A DNA stretch of 64,000 nucleotides. It comes from Solirubrobacteraceae bacterium. Its GTDB lineage: Bacteria > Actinomycetota > Thermoleophilia > Solirubrobacterales > Solirubrobacteraceae. The stretch lies in contig JAUJPF010000010.1 in the NCBI GenBank assembly GCA_030447275.1, positions 1 through 64,000 on the forward strand, in the 5' to 3' direction. The notes beneath the pieces were generated by a model, which saw only the letters and a list, made by a program, of their open reading frames with translations, was not told the origin of the DNA and did not search any database. The position numbers were made by a program, and so were the translations under genes. Shown piece by piece: positions 32,839-45,142 of this stretch (position 1 is its first letter; the number at the start of each line of letters is the position of its first letter).

Positions 32839-35800
32839 ACGCCGCCGCGAACCTCGAGGAGGTCCATCGGCTCGCGCCGATCCAGCAAGGGCTGCTGATC
32901 GAGAGCACGTCGGCGGGCGCGGCCGACCCGTACGTCGTCCAGCTGCGCTGCCGGTTGCGGGGCCCCCTCGATCCGATGGCGCTCCGGGCGGCGTGGCAGT
33001 CCGCGCTCGACCGGCACGAGATCCTGCGCACCTCGTTCCATTGGCGCGGCCTGAGGCATCCGGTGCAGGCGGTGCACCGGCGCGTCGCGCTGCCGTTCGA
33101 GGTCGTGCAGGCGGGCGCGGACGAGGTGGCCGGCCTGATCGAGCGCGACCGCCGCCGCGGGTTCGACCTCGCGAGCCCGCCGCTCATGCGGCTCACGCTT
33201 GCCCGCCTCGCCGCGGACGACCACGTGCTGGTCTGGACGCACCACCACCTGCTGCTTGACGGCTGGTCGGTCGCGCTGCTGCTCGACGAGGTGCTCGCGG
33301 CGCAGGCCGCGGGCTCGCGCGCCGGCGCCCCGACCGGCGGCCCCACGGTGCCGCACTCGCGCTACGTCGACTGGCTGCGCGACCGCGACGACGACGGCGA
33401 CGAGGGGTTCTGGCGCGCGCACCTCAACGGCTTCGAGGCGCCGGGCCGGCTTGCGCTCGACCGGCGGCCGGAGTTGGACGGTGCGCGCTGGCGGACCGAT
33501 CAGGCCGAGCAGATCGCGGCCGCCGGCTCGGAGCTGCTCGCCGCGCTGCGCGCGTGGGCCGCCGGCCGCGGCGTCACTCTGGCGACCGCGCTGCAGGCGG
33601 CGTGGGCGCTGCTGCTGCGGGATCACTCCGGCGCAGACGACGTCGCGTACGGCCTCACCGTCTCCACGCGGCCGACCGGACTCGCCGGCGCGGACCGGAT
33701 GCTCGGGCCGCTCGTGAACACGTTGCCGGTGCGCGCGCTCGTGCCCCGGCACGGCTCGCTCACCAGGTGGGTGCGCGAGCTGCACGCGCGCCAGCTCGGC
33801 GTCGCGGAGCACGCGCACGCGAGCCTGAGCGACGTGCAGCGGTGGAGCGGACTCCGCGATCCGGCGGGGCTGTTCGACACCGCGCTCGCGTTCGAGAACT
33901 ACCCCGCCGACCGTGAGGTGGGCGAGCGACTCCCCGGGCTCGACGTGTCCGACGTCGCGTGGGCCGGCGGGACCGGGTTCCCGCTGACGATGCTGGTGGT
34001 GCCCGACGGCGAGGGGACGCTGAAGCTGCGTCATCAGACCGCGCGGTTCGACGCGCGCGCGGCGGCGCGCCTGGCCGAGCACTTCCGGATGCTCCTCGCT
34101 GCGCTCGCCGGAGCGCCGCCGGACCTCGACATGGCCGCGCTGCCCAGCCTCCCGCCGGGCGAGCGGCAGCGCGTCGTGGTCGAGTGGAACGCAGCCACCG
34201 GCACGAGCCGGGAGCGTGACGAGCCGGTGCACGTCGCCGTCGCCCGGTGGGCGCGCAGCGCGCCGGACGCCGTCGCCGTTCGCTGCGGTGCCGAGCGGCG
34301 GACGTACGCCGAGCTGGACCGCGCCGCCGGTCACGTGGGCGCGGCGCTGTCCCGCGCCGGCGCGGGTCCCGGGACGCTCGTCGCGTTGTTCGCGCCGACG
34401 GGGCCGTCCCTCCTGACCGCTCTGCTCGGCGTGCTGAAGGCGGGCGCGGCATACGTGCCGCTCGATCCGCTCGACCCACCGGCTCGCCGCGCGGCGGTGC
34501 TCGAGGCCGCGAGGCCTGCCGCCGTGCTGGCGGATCCATCGCTCGCCGGCGAGCTGGACGGCCGCTGGCCGGTCCTGCGGCTCGACGCCGTCGCCGAGCC
34601 CGCGGCGGACGCGCCCGCCGCCGCGGTGTGCGCGACGGACGCCCCCGCGTACGTCCTGTACACGTCCGGTACGACCGGCACGCCGAAGGGCGTCGTGGTT
34701 TCGCACCGGGCCCTCTCTGGCTATCTGAGCTGGTGTCGCGACGCCTACGATCTCGGCCCGGGGACGAGCGCGGTCCCGGTCGCGCCGGCTGCCGTCGACC
34801 TCTCCGTCACGGCGCTGCTCGGACCGCTGATCGCGGGCGGTACCGTCGCGCTCCCCGACCCGGATGCGCGCGACGCCGGCCCGGCCGCGGTGCTGCGCGC
34901 GGCAGGACCGGTCGACGTGCTGAAGCTCACGCCGTCGCACCTCGAGCTGCTCGCGCGCGAGGGCGCACTCGACGCGATCGCGCGACACCCGCCGCGGCAC
35001 CTCGTGGTGGGCGGGGAGAGCCTACGGGTGGACGTCGTGCGGCCGTGGCGCGAGGCGCTTCCGGAGGCGACGATCTGGAACGAGTACGGCCCCACCGAGA
35101 CCACGGTCGCCTGCTGTGCGCACAGGGGGCAGGGCGCGCTCCCGGTCGCGCCGGCAGTCCCAATCGGTCGGCCGATCGCCGGCGCGCGGCTGTATGTCCT
35201 CGACGCCCTACTGCGCCCCGTCCCGCCGGGCATCACCGGTGAGCTGTACGTGGGCGGCGACGGCTTGGCGCTCGGCTACCTGGGCGATCCGGCGCTCACG
35301 GCGCAGCGTTTTCTCCCCGACCCGTTCGCCGCCGAGCCGGCCGCCCGGATGTACCGGACCGGCGACCTCGTGCGGCTCGACGACGACGACCGACTCGTCC
35401 ACGCCGGCCGCATCGACGCACAGGTCAAGGTTCGCGGCCACCGGGTCGAGCCCGGAGACGTGGAGGCACACCTCGTCGCGCACCCTGCGGTCGTGGAGGC
35501 CGCGGTCGTCCGCCGCGCCGGCTCGCCCGCGCTCGCCGCCTACGTCGTGGCGCACGGCGAGCCGGCGCCGTCCGAGCTCGCTGCCTTCCTGGCGGGGCGG
35601 CTGCCCGCTCACATGGTGCCGTCGAGCTTCGAGGCGCTGGCGGCGATCCCGCGGACGCCCGCCGGCAAGACCGACCGCCGCGCGCTGGCCGCCAGGAGCG
35701 AGCGGCCGCAGCTTCTCGAGCAGCCCTACATCGCGCCGCGCACGAGCACCGAGCGCGTGCTCGCCGAGCTGTGGGAGTCCGTGCTCGGCGTCGACCGCCT

Positions 35801-38800
35801 CGGCGCGCTGGACGACTTCTTCCTCGTCGGCGGCGAGTCCCTCGCCGCGATGGCGGTGGCGGCCTCTGCGGGACTTCGACTCGGCGTCGACCTCACCGCC
35901 GGCGACGTGCTGGAGTGCCGCACGATCGCGCGGCTCGCCTCGCGAGCGGACGAGCTGGGCGCCGGAGAGGCCGCGGCGGGTGCGCCGGGAGGCGCTTCCA
36001 CCGCGGACGACGCGCCGGTCTCCGCCGCGCAGTCGCGGTTCTTCGTCCTCCACGAGCTCGACCCGACGAAGGCGGCGTACAACACGTTCGGTGCGGTGCG
36101 CCTGGAGGGCGCGCTGTCGCCGGACGCACTGCGCGTCGCCGTCGAGGCGCTCGTCGCACGGCACACGATCCTGCGCGCGGTCTTTCGCATGGAGGACGGG
36201 CGCGTCGCGCAGTCGTTCCTGCCGCCGGAGCGGTTCGCGCTCGTCCAGGTGGACCTGACGGACGAGCACGGCGAGCCGGCGGCGCGTGCGCTCGAGCTCG
36301 CGCGCGAGGAGGCGCGCGCCCCGTTCGACCTCGCCGCCGGCCCGCTGCTGCGGCTGCGCCTCTACCGCATCGGCGATGGCTGCCACCTGCTCGCGCTCGT
36401 CGCCCACCACATCGTCTCGGACGGTCGCTCGTTCGCCGTCATGGTCGGCGAGGTGGCGCGCGACTACGCGGCCGCGCTCCGCGGCGAGGCGCCGCCGGCG
36501 GCGTCCGCGGCCCCGGCGTACGCCGATCTCGCCCGGCGCGAGCGGCGCGAGCCCGCGCGCCTCGCGGCGTCGCTCGCCTTCTGGCGCGAGCGCCTGCGCG
36601 ACTCGCCCGCGCTCGCCCTGACCCCCGACCGCGGCCCGCCCGCCGCGCGGTCGTACGCCGCCGGCGAGCGGAGCTTCGAGCTTCCGCCCGAGCTGTGGGC
36701 GGCGGTGACGGCGGTCGCGCGGCGCAACGGAGCGACGCCGTTCGCGACGCTCCTGGCCGCGCTGCGCACGGCGCTCGCGAGCTTTGCGGGCCGGCGCGAC
36801 GTGGCGATCGGGGCACCGGTCGCGCGGCGTGACATGCCGGGCTGTGAGGCGACGGTCGGACCGGCGCTCAACACCGTCGTCCTGCGCGGCGAGGTCAGGG
36901 CGGACCAGCGGCTGAGCGAGCTGTTGGCGGCCGAGCGGACGATCGTCGCGGAAGCCCTCGCGCACGCGGACCTGCCATTCGAGCGGCTGATCGACGAGCT
37001 GGCGCGCGAGCGGGACCTCAGCCGGACGCCGCTCTTCCAGGTCCTGCTCGACTTCCAGCGCCGGCCGTTCGATCCCGCCTTGTTCGAGGGCCTCGTCGCC
37101 CGCCCGGTGGACCTCGGTGCGGGCGCGGCGCGCTTCGACCTCGAGCTCGACGCCTGGGAATCGGGCGCAACGCTCGGTGGCCGGTGGACGTACGCGGCCG
37201 ACGTGCTCGACCCGGCGACGGTCGAGGGCGTCGACCTCGCGTTCCGCCGCGTCCTGGAGGCGGTCGCGCGCCGGCCGGACGCGCGCCTGGGGGAGCTCGA
37301 CCTGCTCGCCCGCGAGCACCGCGAGCGGCTCGAGGCGCAGTGGGACGCCGATGCGCGCGAGCTGCCGGGCCCTGTCACCGTGCAGGAGCTGTTCCTGTCG
37401 CAGGCCGAACGCGCGCCCGACGCGCAGGCGGTCGTCGTCGGCGAGCGCTCGCTGACGTACGGCCAGCTCGCCCGCGCGTCGGGCGCGTGGGCGGGGCGGC
37501 TGCGGTCGCTCGGAGTCGGTCCGGAGACCTGCGTGGGCGTGCTCGCCGAGCGCTCGCCGGAGCTGGCGATCGGCGTTGTCGCGGCGCTCCGCGCCGGCGC
37601 GGCGTATCTGCCGCTCGACCCGGCGCTGCCTGACGAGCGGCTGCGGTTCATGCTCGCCGACAGCGGGCCCGCGGCGGTCCTCTGCAGCCCGGAGCTGGCG
37701 TCGCGCGCCGCCGCCCTCGGCGCTCGGCCGCTGGTCGTCGCCGGCGCGCCGCCGCGGGACGACGCGCCGCCGCACGCGTCCGGGGGCGCCGGCGGCGCGA
37801 ACGTCGCGTACGTCATCTACACGTCCGGCTCGACCGGAGTCCCGAAGGGCGTCGCGATCGAGCACGCTGCGCTCCGCAACCGGCTGCTGTGGATGCAGGA
37901 GCGTTTCGGTCTGGACGCGACCGACCGCGTGCTGCACAAGACGCCGATCAGCTTCGACGTCCACGTGTGGGAGCTGCTGTGGCCTCTCGCGACCGGGGCC
38001 ACGATGGTGATGGCTGCCCCGGGGGGCGAGCGCGACGGGCCGTACCTGGCCGGCCTGATGGCGTCGTCCGCCGTGACGACCGTGCACTTCGTCCCGTCGC
38101 TCCTCGGCGCGTTCTTGGAGGACGCGGCGATCGGCCGTTGCCGTGCGCTGCGCCGCGTCATCGTCAGCGGCGAGGCGCTGACGGGCGAGCTGCGCGACCG
38201 CTTCCACGCCGCGTCCGCGGCGCGGCTGTTCAACCTGTACGGCCCGACCGAGGCTGCGATCGACGTTACGGCCTGGGAGTGCCGGCGCACCGACGACGAC
38301 CCCGCCGTCCCGATCGGCACGCCGGTCGCCAACACCCGCATCCACGTCGTCGACGACGAGATGCGACTGGTGTCGCCGCGTGCGGTCGGCGAGCTCTGCA
38401 TCGGCGGCGTGCAGGTGGGTCGCGGATACGTCGGGCGTCCGGGGCTCACCGCCGACCGCTTTCGCCCGGATCCCTTCGCGCGCGTCCCCGGCGCGCGGCT
38501 CTACCGGACCGGCGACCGGGCACGCCACCGGCACGACGGGACCGTCGAGTACCTCGGCCGGATCGACGACCAGGTCAAGGTGCGCGGTCAGCGGATCGAG
38601 CTCGGGGAGGTCGAGGCGGCGCTCGCGGCGCACCCCGCCGTGCGCGAGTGCGCGGTCGCCGCCGTCGGCGAGGGCACCGGCACGCGGCTGGCCGCGTACT
38701 ACGCGACCGCCGAGCCGGTCGGCCGCGAGGGACTGGAGGAGCACCTCCGCGCCCGGCTGCCCGCCGGCATGGTGCCGTCCCTCTTCGTCGTCGTCGACGC

Positions 38801-41800
38801 GCTCCCGCGCACGCCGGGCGGCAAGGTCGAGCGCAGGGCGCTGCCCGCTCCCGATCCTTCGGCCCTGGCCGTGCGCGAGTGGGTCGCGCCGTCCACGCCG
38901 GCCGAGTGGACGCTGGCGACGATCTGGGAGGACGTGCTGGGCGTCGACCGGGTCGGCGTCGACGACGGCTTCTTCGAACTCGGCGGCGACTCCATCCGGG
39001 CGCTCAGGATGGTCGCGCGCGCCGCGCAGGCCCGGCTGGTCGTGCGGCTCGCGGACGTCTACCTCCACCCGACGCTCGGCGCGCTGGCGGCGGCCGCGGG
39101 GGGCGCCGTCCCCGAGCCCGTCACGGGCGCGGCGCCGTTCCCAGGGGTGTCTGCAGGCGATCGCGCACGCCTCCCCAGCGGCGTCGTCGACGCGTATCCG
39201 GTGACCGCGTTGCAGGCCGGGATGGTCTTCGAGGCGCTGAGCCGCCCGAGCGATCCGCTCTACAACAACGTCGACAGCCTGCACCTCCGCGCGCCGTTCG
39301 ACGCCGCCGCGCTGCGCGCGGCGGCCCAGCTCCTCGTCGACCGGCACGACGCCCTGCGCACGTCGCTCGAGTTCGACGCGTACGACCGCGCGCTCCAGCT
39401 CGTCCACGCGGAGGTGGCCGCGCCGCTCGCGATCGAGGACCTGCGCGGGATGGACGACGCGGGCCAGGAGCGGCTCCTCGCCGACTGGTTCGAGCGCGAG
39501 AAGACACGGGACTGGGACCTGTCGGCGCCGCCGCTGCTGCGCTTCCGCGTCCACCGGCGCAGCGACGAGACGCTCCAGCTCTCGCTGCCCCACCACCACG
39601 CGATCCTCGACGGCTGGAGCCTCGCCACGCTGTGCACGGAGCTCGCCGCCGCCTACCTCGCCCTGCTCGACGGCCGTGAGCCGGCTCTGCCCCCGCTGCC
39701 GCCCGCCGCGCTCCGCGCCTACGTCGCAGCCGAGCGGCGGGCGTCCCAGAGCTCGAAGAGCCGCGACCACTGGCGGCGCGTCGTGGGCGACGCCGGCGAC
39801 GGCATGTTCCCGGCGTGGCTGCCGCTCCGCTCCTGCACGGAGGACGGGCACCGTACCGTCGAGCTCGACCTCGGACGCGAGCGGGCCGAGGCGCTCGCGG
39901 ACCTCGCGCGCGCCGCGGGGGTGCCCCTGAAGACGGCGCTGCTGACCGCGCACTGCGAGGCGGTCGGGGCACTCACCGGCCGGGACGACGTGCTGACGGG
40001 CGTCGTCGCAGACGGCCGCCTGCCGCTGCCGAACGGCGAGTCGGTGCTCGGCCTCTTCCTCAACAGCCTGCCGTTCCGCGCCGCGATCGGGACGGGAGCC
40101 TTGGGGGACGTGCTGCGGCGCGTCTTCGCGGCGGAGCGCGAGCATGTCGCCCACCGGCACGTCCCGATGGAGCGGATCCTGCGCGACTCCGGCGCGACGC
40201 GGCTCTACGACACGTGGTTCAACTACACGAACTTCCATCTGCTCTCCGATCTGCCGCGCGACCCGCGACTGACGGTGCTCGGCCGGCGGTCGTTCACGCT
40301 CGCCGGGTTTCCGCTCGCCGCCAACTTCAACCTGGACCCCGAGACCGGAGCACTCGGGCTGTCCCTGACGTGCGACCTGCGCGTGCTGCCCGGCGAGCAG
40401 GTGGAGGCCGGGTGGAGGCCGTCGCCGACCTGTACCGGAGCACGCTCGACTCGATGGCGGTCGCGGATGCCGGCCGGCCGCCCGGCGGGCCTCGCCCGCT
40501 GCTGCGGGGGCCGGCGGCCGCCGAACGCCGGGCGCTCTCCACCGGCCGCCTCGGCGGGTACCCGCGCGACGCGACGATCCACGGGCTCTTCGAGGAGCAG
40601 GCGCGCCTGCGGCCGGATGCGGTGGCGGCGACCGACGGCCGGCGCGAGCTGAGCTACGGCGAGCTGAACGGGCGCGCCAACCGCCTCGCCGCCGAGCTCG
40701 CCGGTCGCGGGGTCGGTCCGGAGACCGTCGTCGGGCTGTGCGTCGAGCGCTCGCTCGAGATGGTCGTGGCGCTGCTGGCGATCCTCAAGGCCGGCGGCGC
40801 GTACCTGCCGCTCGACCCGCGGGCGCCGGCCGAGCGCAACGCCGGCATCCTGCGCGACGCCGCAGCGGTCGCGGTGCTCGCACACGAGCGCCTCGCGGCC
40901 CGGCTGCCGGACGACCAGGGGCCGCTGTGGCTCGACGCCCGAGCCGGGACGGGGCCGGGCGCCGCTCCGCCGGACCCGCGGCAGGGCGCGCGCGCGACGA
41001 ACCTCTGCTACGTCATGACGACGTCCGGCACCACCGGGGGGCCCAAGGGCGTCCGCGTCGAGCACCGGGCCGTGGTCCGCCTCGTTCGCGGCGCCGACTA
41101 TGTCGACCTCGGGCCTGACGAGACGCTCTTCCAGATCTCGCCGCTGGCCTTCGACGTCTCGACGTTCGAGCTGTGGGGCGCCCTGCTCAACGGCGGCCGG
41201 CTGGTGGTCCCGCCGCCGCCGCCGCTCGGCCTGAGCGAGATCGCGCGGTCGGTCTCGGAGAACGGTGTCACGACGCTGTGGCTCACGTCCGGCCTGTTCG
41301 CGCAGGTGGTCGGCGCGCACCTCGACAGCCTCGACGGCGTCCGGCAGCTCCTCGCCGGCGGCGACGTGGTGCCGGTCGCGGCGGTGCGCGCGGTTCTCGC
41401 CGTCCATCCCGGCTGCCGCATGATCAACGGGTATGGCCCAACTGAGGCGACGACGTTCGCGTGCGCCCACACCGTGCCGTCCGCCGAGGGGCTCGGGGGG
41501 ACGGTGCCGATCGGTCGGCCGATCGCCAACACGAGCGCGTACGTGTGCGACCGCCACCTGCGGCTGCTGCCGGTGGGCGTGCCCGGGGAGCTGTACCTCG
41601 GCGGCGACGCCCTCGCCCGCGACTACCAGCGGCGCCCGGCGCTGACTGCCGAGCGCTTCGTGCCGGATCCCTTCGGCGCCCGGCCGGGCGGGCGGCTGTA
41701 CGCGACCGGCGACCGGGCCCGCCACCTACCCGACGGCACGCTGGAGTACCTCGGCCGCATGGACCAGCAGGTCAAGCTCCAGGGCCAGCGCGTGGAGCCC

Positions 41801-43708
41801 GCCGAGGTCGAGCACGAGCTGGCGCGGCATCCGGGAGTGCGTGCTGCGGCCGTCGTGCCCCACGACGTCCCCGAGGCCGGGCTCGTCCTCGTCGCCTACG
41901 TCGTCGCGGCCGGCGCGCCGCCGGACGGCAGCGAGCTGCGCTCGTTCCTCGCGCGGCGGCTGCCCGAGTACATGGTGCCGGCGCACGTCGAGCGCGTGGA
42001 TGCGCTTCCGCTCACGCCGGCCGGGAAGGTCGACCGCGGCCGGCTGCCCGCGCCGGTGCGGATGCGGCCGGACACGCCGTACGTCGCGGCGCGGACCCCG
42101 CTCCAGGAGCTGATCGCCTCGCTGTGCGCCGGCGTCTTCGGCATCGACCGGGTGGGCGTCACCGACAGCTTCTTCGAGCTGGGCGGCCACTCGCTGTTGG
42201 TCATGCGGCTCGCCTCGCGCGTGCGCCGGGAGCTCGGCGTCGAGGTCCCGCTGCGCGAGTTCTTCCGGCAGCCGACCGTCGCGGGGCTCGAAGCCGCCGT
42301 GCTCGACGCGCGCCGCGCCGGCGTCGGCGACGCCCTGCCGGCGGTCCGGCGGCGCGAGCCGGGGGGCAACGCGCCGCTGTCGTGGCAGCAGCAGGCGCTC
42401 CACGACCTCGAGCGGATCCTGCCCGGCATGCCGCTGTTCGCGATGCCGATGGCGATCCGGGTGCAGGACGGCCTCGACGAGCGTGCGCTCCGCGCAGCGT
42501 TCGCCGCCGTGGTCGAGCGGCACGAGATACTGCGGACGCGCTTCGTCGAGGGCGAGGCGGGCTCCGAGCAGGTCGTCCTGCCGCCGATCCCGGTCGACGT
42601 GCCGGTGGTCGACCTCGCCGGCCTGCCGGAGGCGGAGCGGGACGCCGCGGTCGCCGAGCGCGCGAAGGCGGCGGCGCTGTGGCCGCTCGACGCCGCGCGC
42701 GGACCGCTGCTGCGCGCCGAGGCACTGCGGCTCGGCGAACGCGAGTGGGCGCTCCTGCTGACCGTGCACCACGCCGTCTGCGACGGCTGGTCGATCGGGA
42801 TCCTGGCGTCCGAGCTCGGGACGGCGTACCGCGCGGCGCGCTCCGGCGAGCGCGCCCGGCTTGCGCCGCTCCCCGTCCAGTACGGGGACTTCGCCGAGTG
42901 GCAGCGCCGGCGAGTGGCCGACGGGAGCCTCGACGGCCAGCGCGACTTCTGGCGCCGGCGGCTGCACGGCATCGACGGCCGCCTCGACCTGCCGGCCGAT
43001 CGGCCACGCGAGGCGCTGCTCAGCCTGCGGACGCTGGAGCGTCCGGTGCACGTGCCGGCCGACGTGCTGCGGCGGCTGCGGCGTCTCGCCCGGCGCTCGG
43101 GCGCGAGCCTGTTCATGGTGCTCGCCGCCGTCTTCGCCGACCTGCTCGGGCGGCGAGCAGGCGCCACCGACGTGCGGCTCGGCACGCTCAGCGCGAACCG
43201 CAACCGGCTGGAGACCGAGCCGCTCGTCGGCCTCTTCGTGAACACGCTCGTGCTCCGGTTCGACCTCGCGGCCGCGGCGAGCGTCCCCGCCCTGCTCGAG
43301 CAGGTTCGGGACGTGACGATCGACGCCTTCGCGCACCAGGACCTCCCGTTCGAGGCGTTGCTGCGGTCGCTGGACGGCGAGCTCGGAGAGCGTCAGGCGC
43401 TGTTCCAGCACATGCTGATCCTCGAGGCCTCGAACGGGCCGGAATCCGCCGGCGCCGAGCTGCACCTCGAGCCGCTGGCCGCGCTCGAGAACCAGGCGCG
43501 GATCACCGCGACGACGCTGGAGCTCACGCTCATCCTGAGCGAGGCGGACGAAGGGCTGCGCGGCTCGATGATCTACCGGCCCGACCTGTTCGACGCCGCC
43601 ACCGTCGAGGGGATCGTGCAGGAGCTCGGCGAGCAGCTCGCGCGCCTGGCCGGCACGGCCGCGGGCTCAGCGCTCGAATCCGAAGCGCTGGGCGGGGGGC
43701 GCGCCTGA
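32835..43708 (+). CDS. NRPS 2: C-A-PCP-C-A-PCP-C-(frameshift)-A-PCP-C
   Basis: About 3620 codons with one frame break. It starts at a TTG overlapping NRPS 1 after GGAGG. Module 1: C with [10 protein letters not shown] near residue 136, A code D-L-T-K-V-G-E-V-A-K (Asn-like), carrier VGGESL near 998. Module 2: C with HHIVSDGRS near 1189, A code D-V-W-H-I-S-L-I-D-K (Ser-like), carrier LGGDSI near 2049. Module 3: C with [10 protein letters not shown] near 2252, then a frame change at ~40405-40430 inside the C-A linker where GTGGAGGCCG is repeated. Module 3 continues with A code D-V-F-W-L-G-G-T-F-K (Val-like) and carrier LGGHSL. It ends in a fourth C domain (HHAVCDGWS) with no thioesterase. The 3' end overlaps the convergent stand-alone C gene by 42 bp. 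Confidence 0.9.
40405..40430 (+). other. Frameshift site in NRPS 2 (C-A linker)
   Basis: The frame coding the C3 domain runs correctly to [12 protein letters not shown], then becomes Arg/Pro-rich and stops at 40652. Another frame takes over at [16 protein letters not shown]. The bases GTGGAGGCCG occur twice with one extra G between them. One missing base (or two extra) would restore a single protein. A tandem repeat like this is a likely place for slippage or for a consensus error. Confidence 0.75.
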
Positions 43709-45139
43709 CGCGCCGGGGACCGGCTCGTCTAGGATCCGCCGCCGCGCGTCGGCCGCCAGCCGGGCGAGCACGTCCCGGTAGCGCGCCGCGATGAGCACGG
43801 CGGTCGGCGCGTCGAAGAGGTCGGTGCTGTACTCCACGAAGCCGGTGAGGGCCCCGTCCTCGACCCAGAGGATCACCTCGAGGTCGAACTTCGCCGTCCC
43901 GCCGACGAGCAGCGGCGTGACGGTCACGCCGTCGAGCTGGATCCGGCCCGGAGGCAGCTGGAGGAACCCGAGCTTGACCTGGAACAGCGGCAGGTGACCG
44001 AGGTCCCTCGGGCGCCCGAGGGCCCGGACCACATCCTGGAACGGGACCTCCTGGCTGTCGTAGGCCCCGAGGCACGTCGTCGCAGTGCGGGCGAACAGCT
44101 CGGCGGCCGTGGGGTTCCCGCTCAGGTCCGCGCGGAGCGCCACCTGGTTGGCGAAGAAGCCGATCGTCCGCTCGGCCTCCGGCGTGGGCCGGTTGACGAG
44201 GTCGGTTCCGACGACGAGGTCGTCCTGGCCGGTGGAGCGGTGCAGCAGCGCCAGCAGCGCGGCAACGCTCGCCATGTACAACGTGGCGCCGTGGGCGCGG
44301 GCGACCTCCGCGAGCCGCGCGGTGGTCGCGGCGTCCAGGCGCACCGGGGTTCGCGCGCCGCGGAAGCTGGGCTGCGCCGGTCGCGGCCGGTCGGCCGGCG
44401 GCTCGGAGCGGCCGGGGGCGCCGTCCAGCTGCCAGCGCCAGTACGCGAGCTGCCGGCCCCAGACGCGGTCGCGCCGATCGCTCTCCCAGGCGACCAGCTC
44501 GGCGTGGCGCCACGGGCGCGGCGGCGCCGGCGCGGTACGTCCCGCGGCCGCGTCGCGGTAGAGCGCCTGCAGCTCGCGAGCGAAGATGCCCATCGACCAG
44601 TTGTCGACCGCGACGTGGTGAACCGTCAGGAGCAGCGTCGAGCGCTGCGGTGCCCACTGCGCGAGGAGCGCGCGCACCAGCGGCCCGGCTTCGAGGTCGA
44701 ACGGCCGGGCCGCGTCGGCGACGACCAGCCGCCGCTCGGCCTCGGGCCGGTCGCCGGGGGGGACCCCGCGATGGTCCTCGACCTCGAGCGCGAACGATGC
44801 CGCGGGCGCGAGCGTCACGCTCGGCGCGCCGCCGTCCTCGACGAACCGCGCGCGGAGCGCGTCGTGCCGCTCGACGATCGCGCTCAGGGCCGCGCCGAGC
44901 GCCGTCACGTCGAGTGGCCCGTCGATCCGGACCGGCAGCTGGACGTTGTACGCGACGTTCCCCGGGTGCGCCAGCTCGGCGAGCCACAGCCGCTGCTGCG
45001 CGGCGCTCAGCGGCAGACGGCGATCGCCCACGACGGCCGCGCCGCCGTCGCGGCCCGACGCCTCGATCCGGCGCAGCAGGAGCCGCCGGCGGTCGGGGGA
45101 GAGCGCCGCCAGGCGTGCGGCGAGGTCGTCGCCGGCCAA
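43667..45139 (-). CDS. Stand-alone NRPS condensation domain
   Basis: 490 residues, probable TTG start right after the lyase stop. After a short helical leader (LAALSPDRRRLLLRRI) it is a full condensation domain of LCL type: LSAAQQRLWLAEL, then RHDALRARF, the active-site motif HHVAVDNWSMGIF near residue 175, VVGTDLVNR, IGFFANQVALR and PFQDVVRALG. The usual Gly after the catalytic Asp is Asn, while the second His and the Asp are kept. It has no carrier or A domain, so it would act in trans, for example in the condensation that NRPS 1's half C domain cannot do, or in release. Last gene of the minus arm. Confidence 0.85.
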   Translation of the reverse strand: MAGDDLAARLAALSPDRRRLLLRRIEASGRDGGAAVVGDRRLPLSAAQQRLWLAELAHPGNVAYNVQLPVRIDGPLDVTALGAALSAIVERHDALRARFVEDGGAPSVTLAPAASFALEVEDHRGVPPGDRPEAERRLVVADAARPFDLEAGPLVRALLAQWAPQRSTLLLTVHHVAVDNWSMGIFARELQALYRDAAAGRTAPAPPRPWRHAELVAWESDRRDRVWGRQLAYWRWQLDGAPGRSEPPADRPRPAQPSFRGARTPVRLDAATTARLAEVARAHGATLYMASVAALLALLHRSTGQDDLVVGTDLVNRPTPEAERTIGFFANQVALRADLSGNPTAAELFARTATTCLGAYDSQEVPFQDVVRALGRPRDLGHLPLFQVKLGFLQLPPGRIQLDGVTVTPLLVGGTAKFDLEVILWVEDGALTGFVEYSTDLFDAPTAVLIAARYRDVLARLAADARRRILDEPVPGASGAPPAQRFGFER

Positions 45140-45142
45140 CAG

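Noticed and set aside
35208-40238. 1676-codon minus-strand frame
   Set aside because: Shadow of NRPS 2 caused by GC-rich third positions. No recognisable motif, low-complexity composition.
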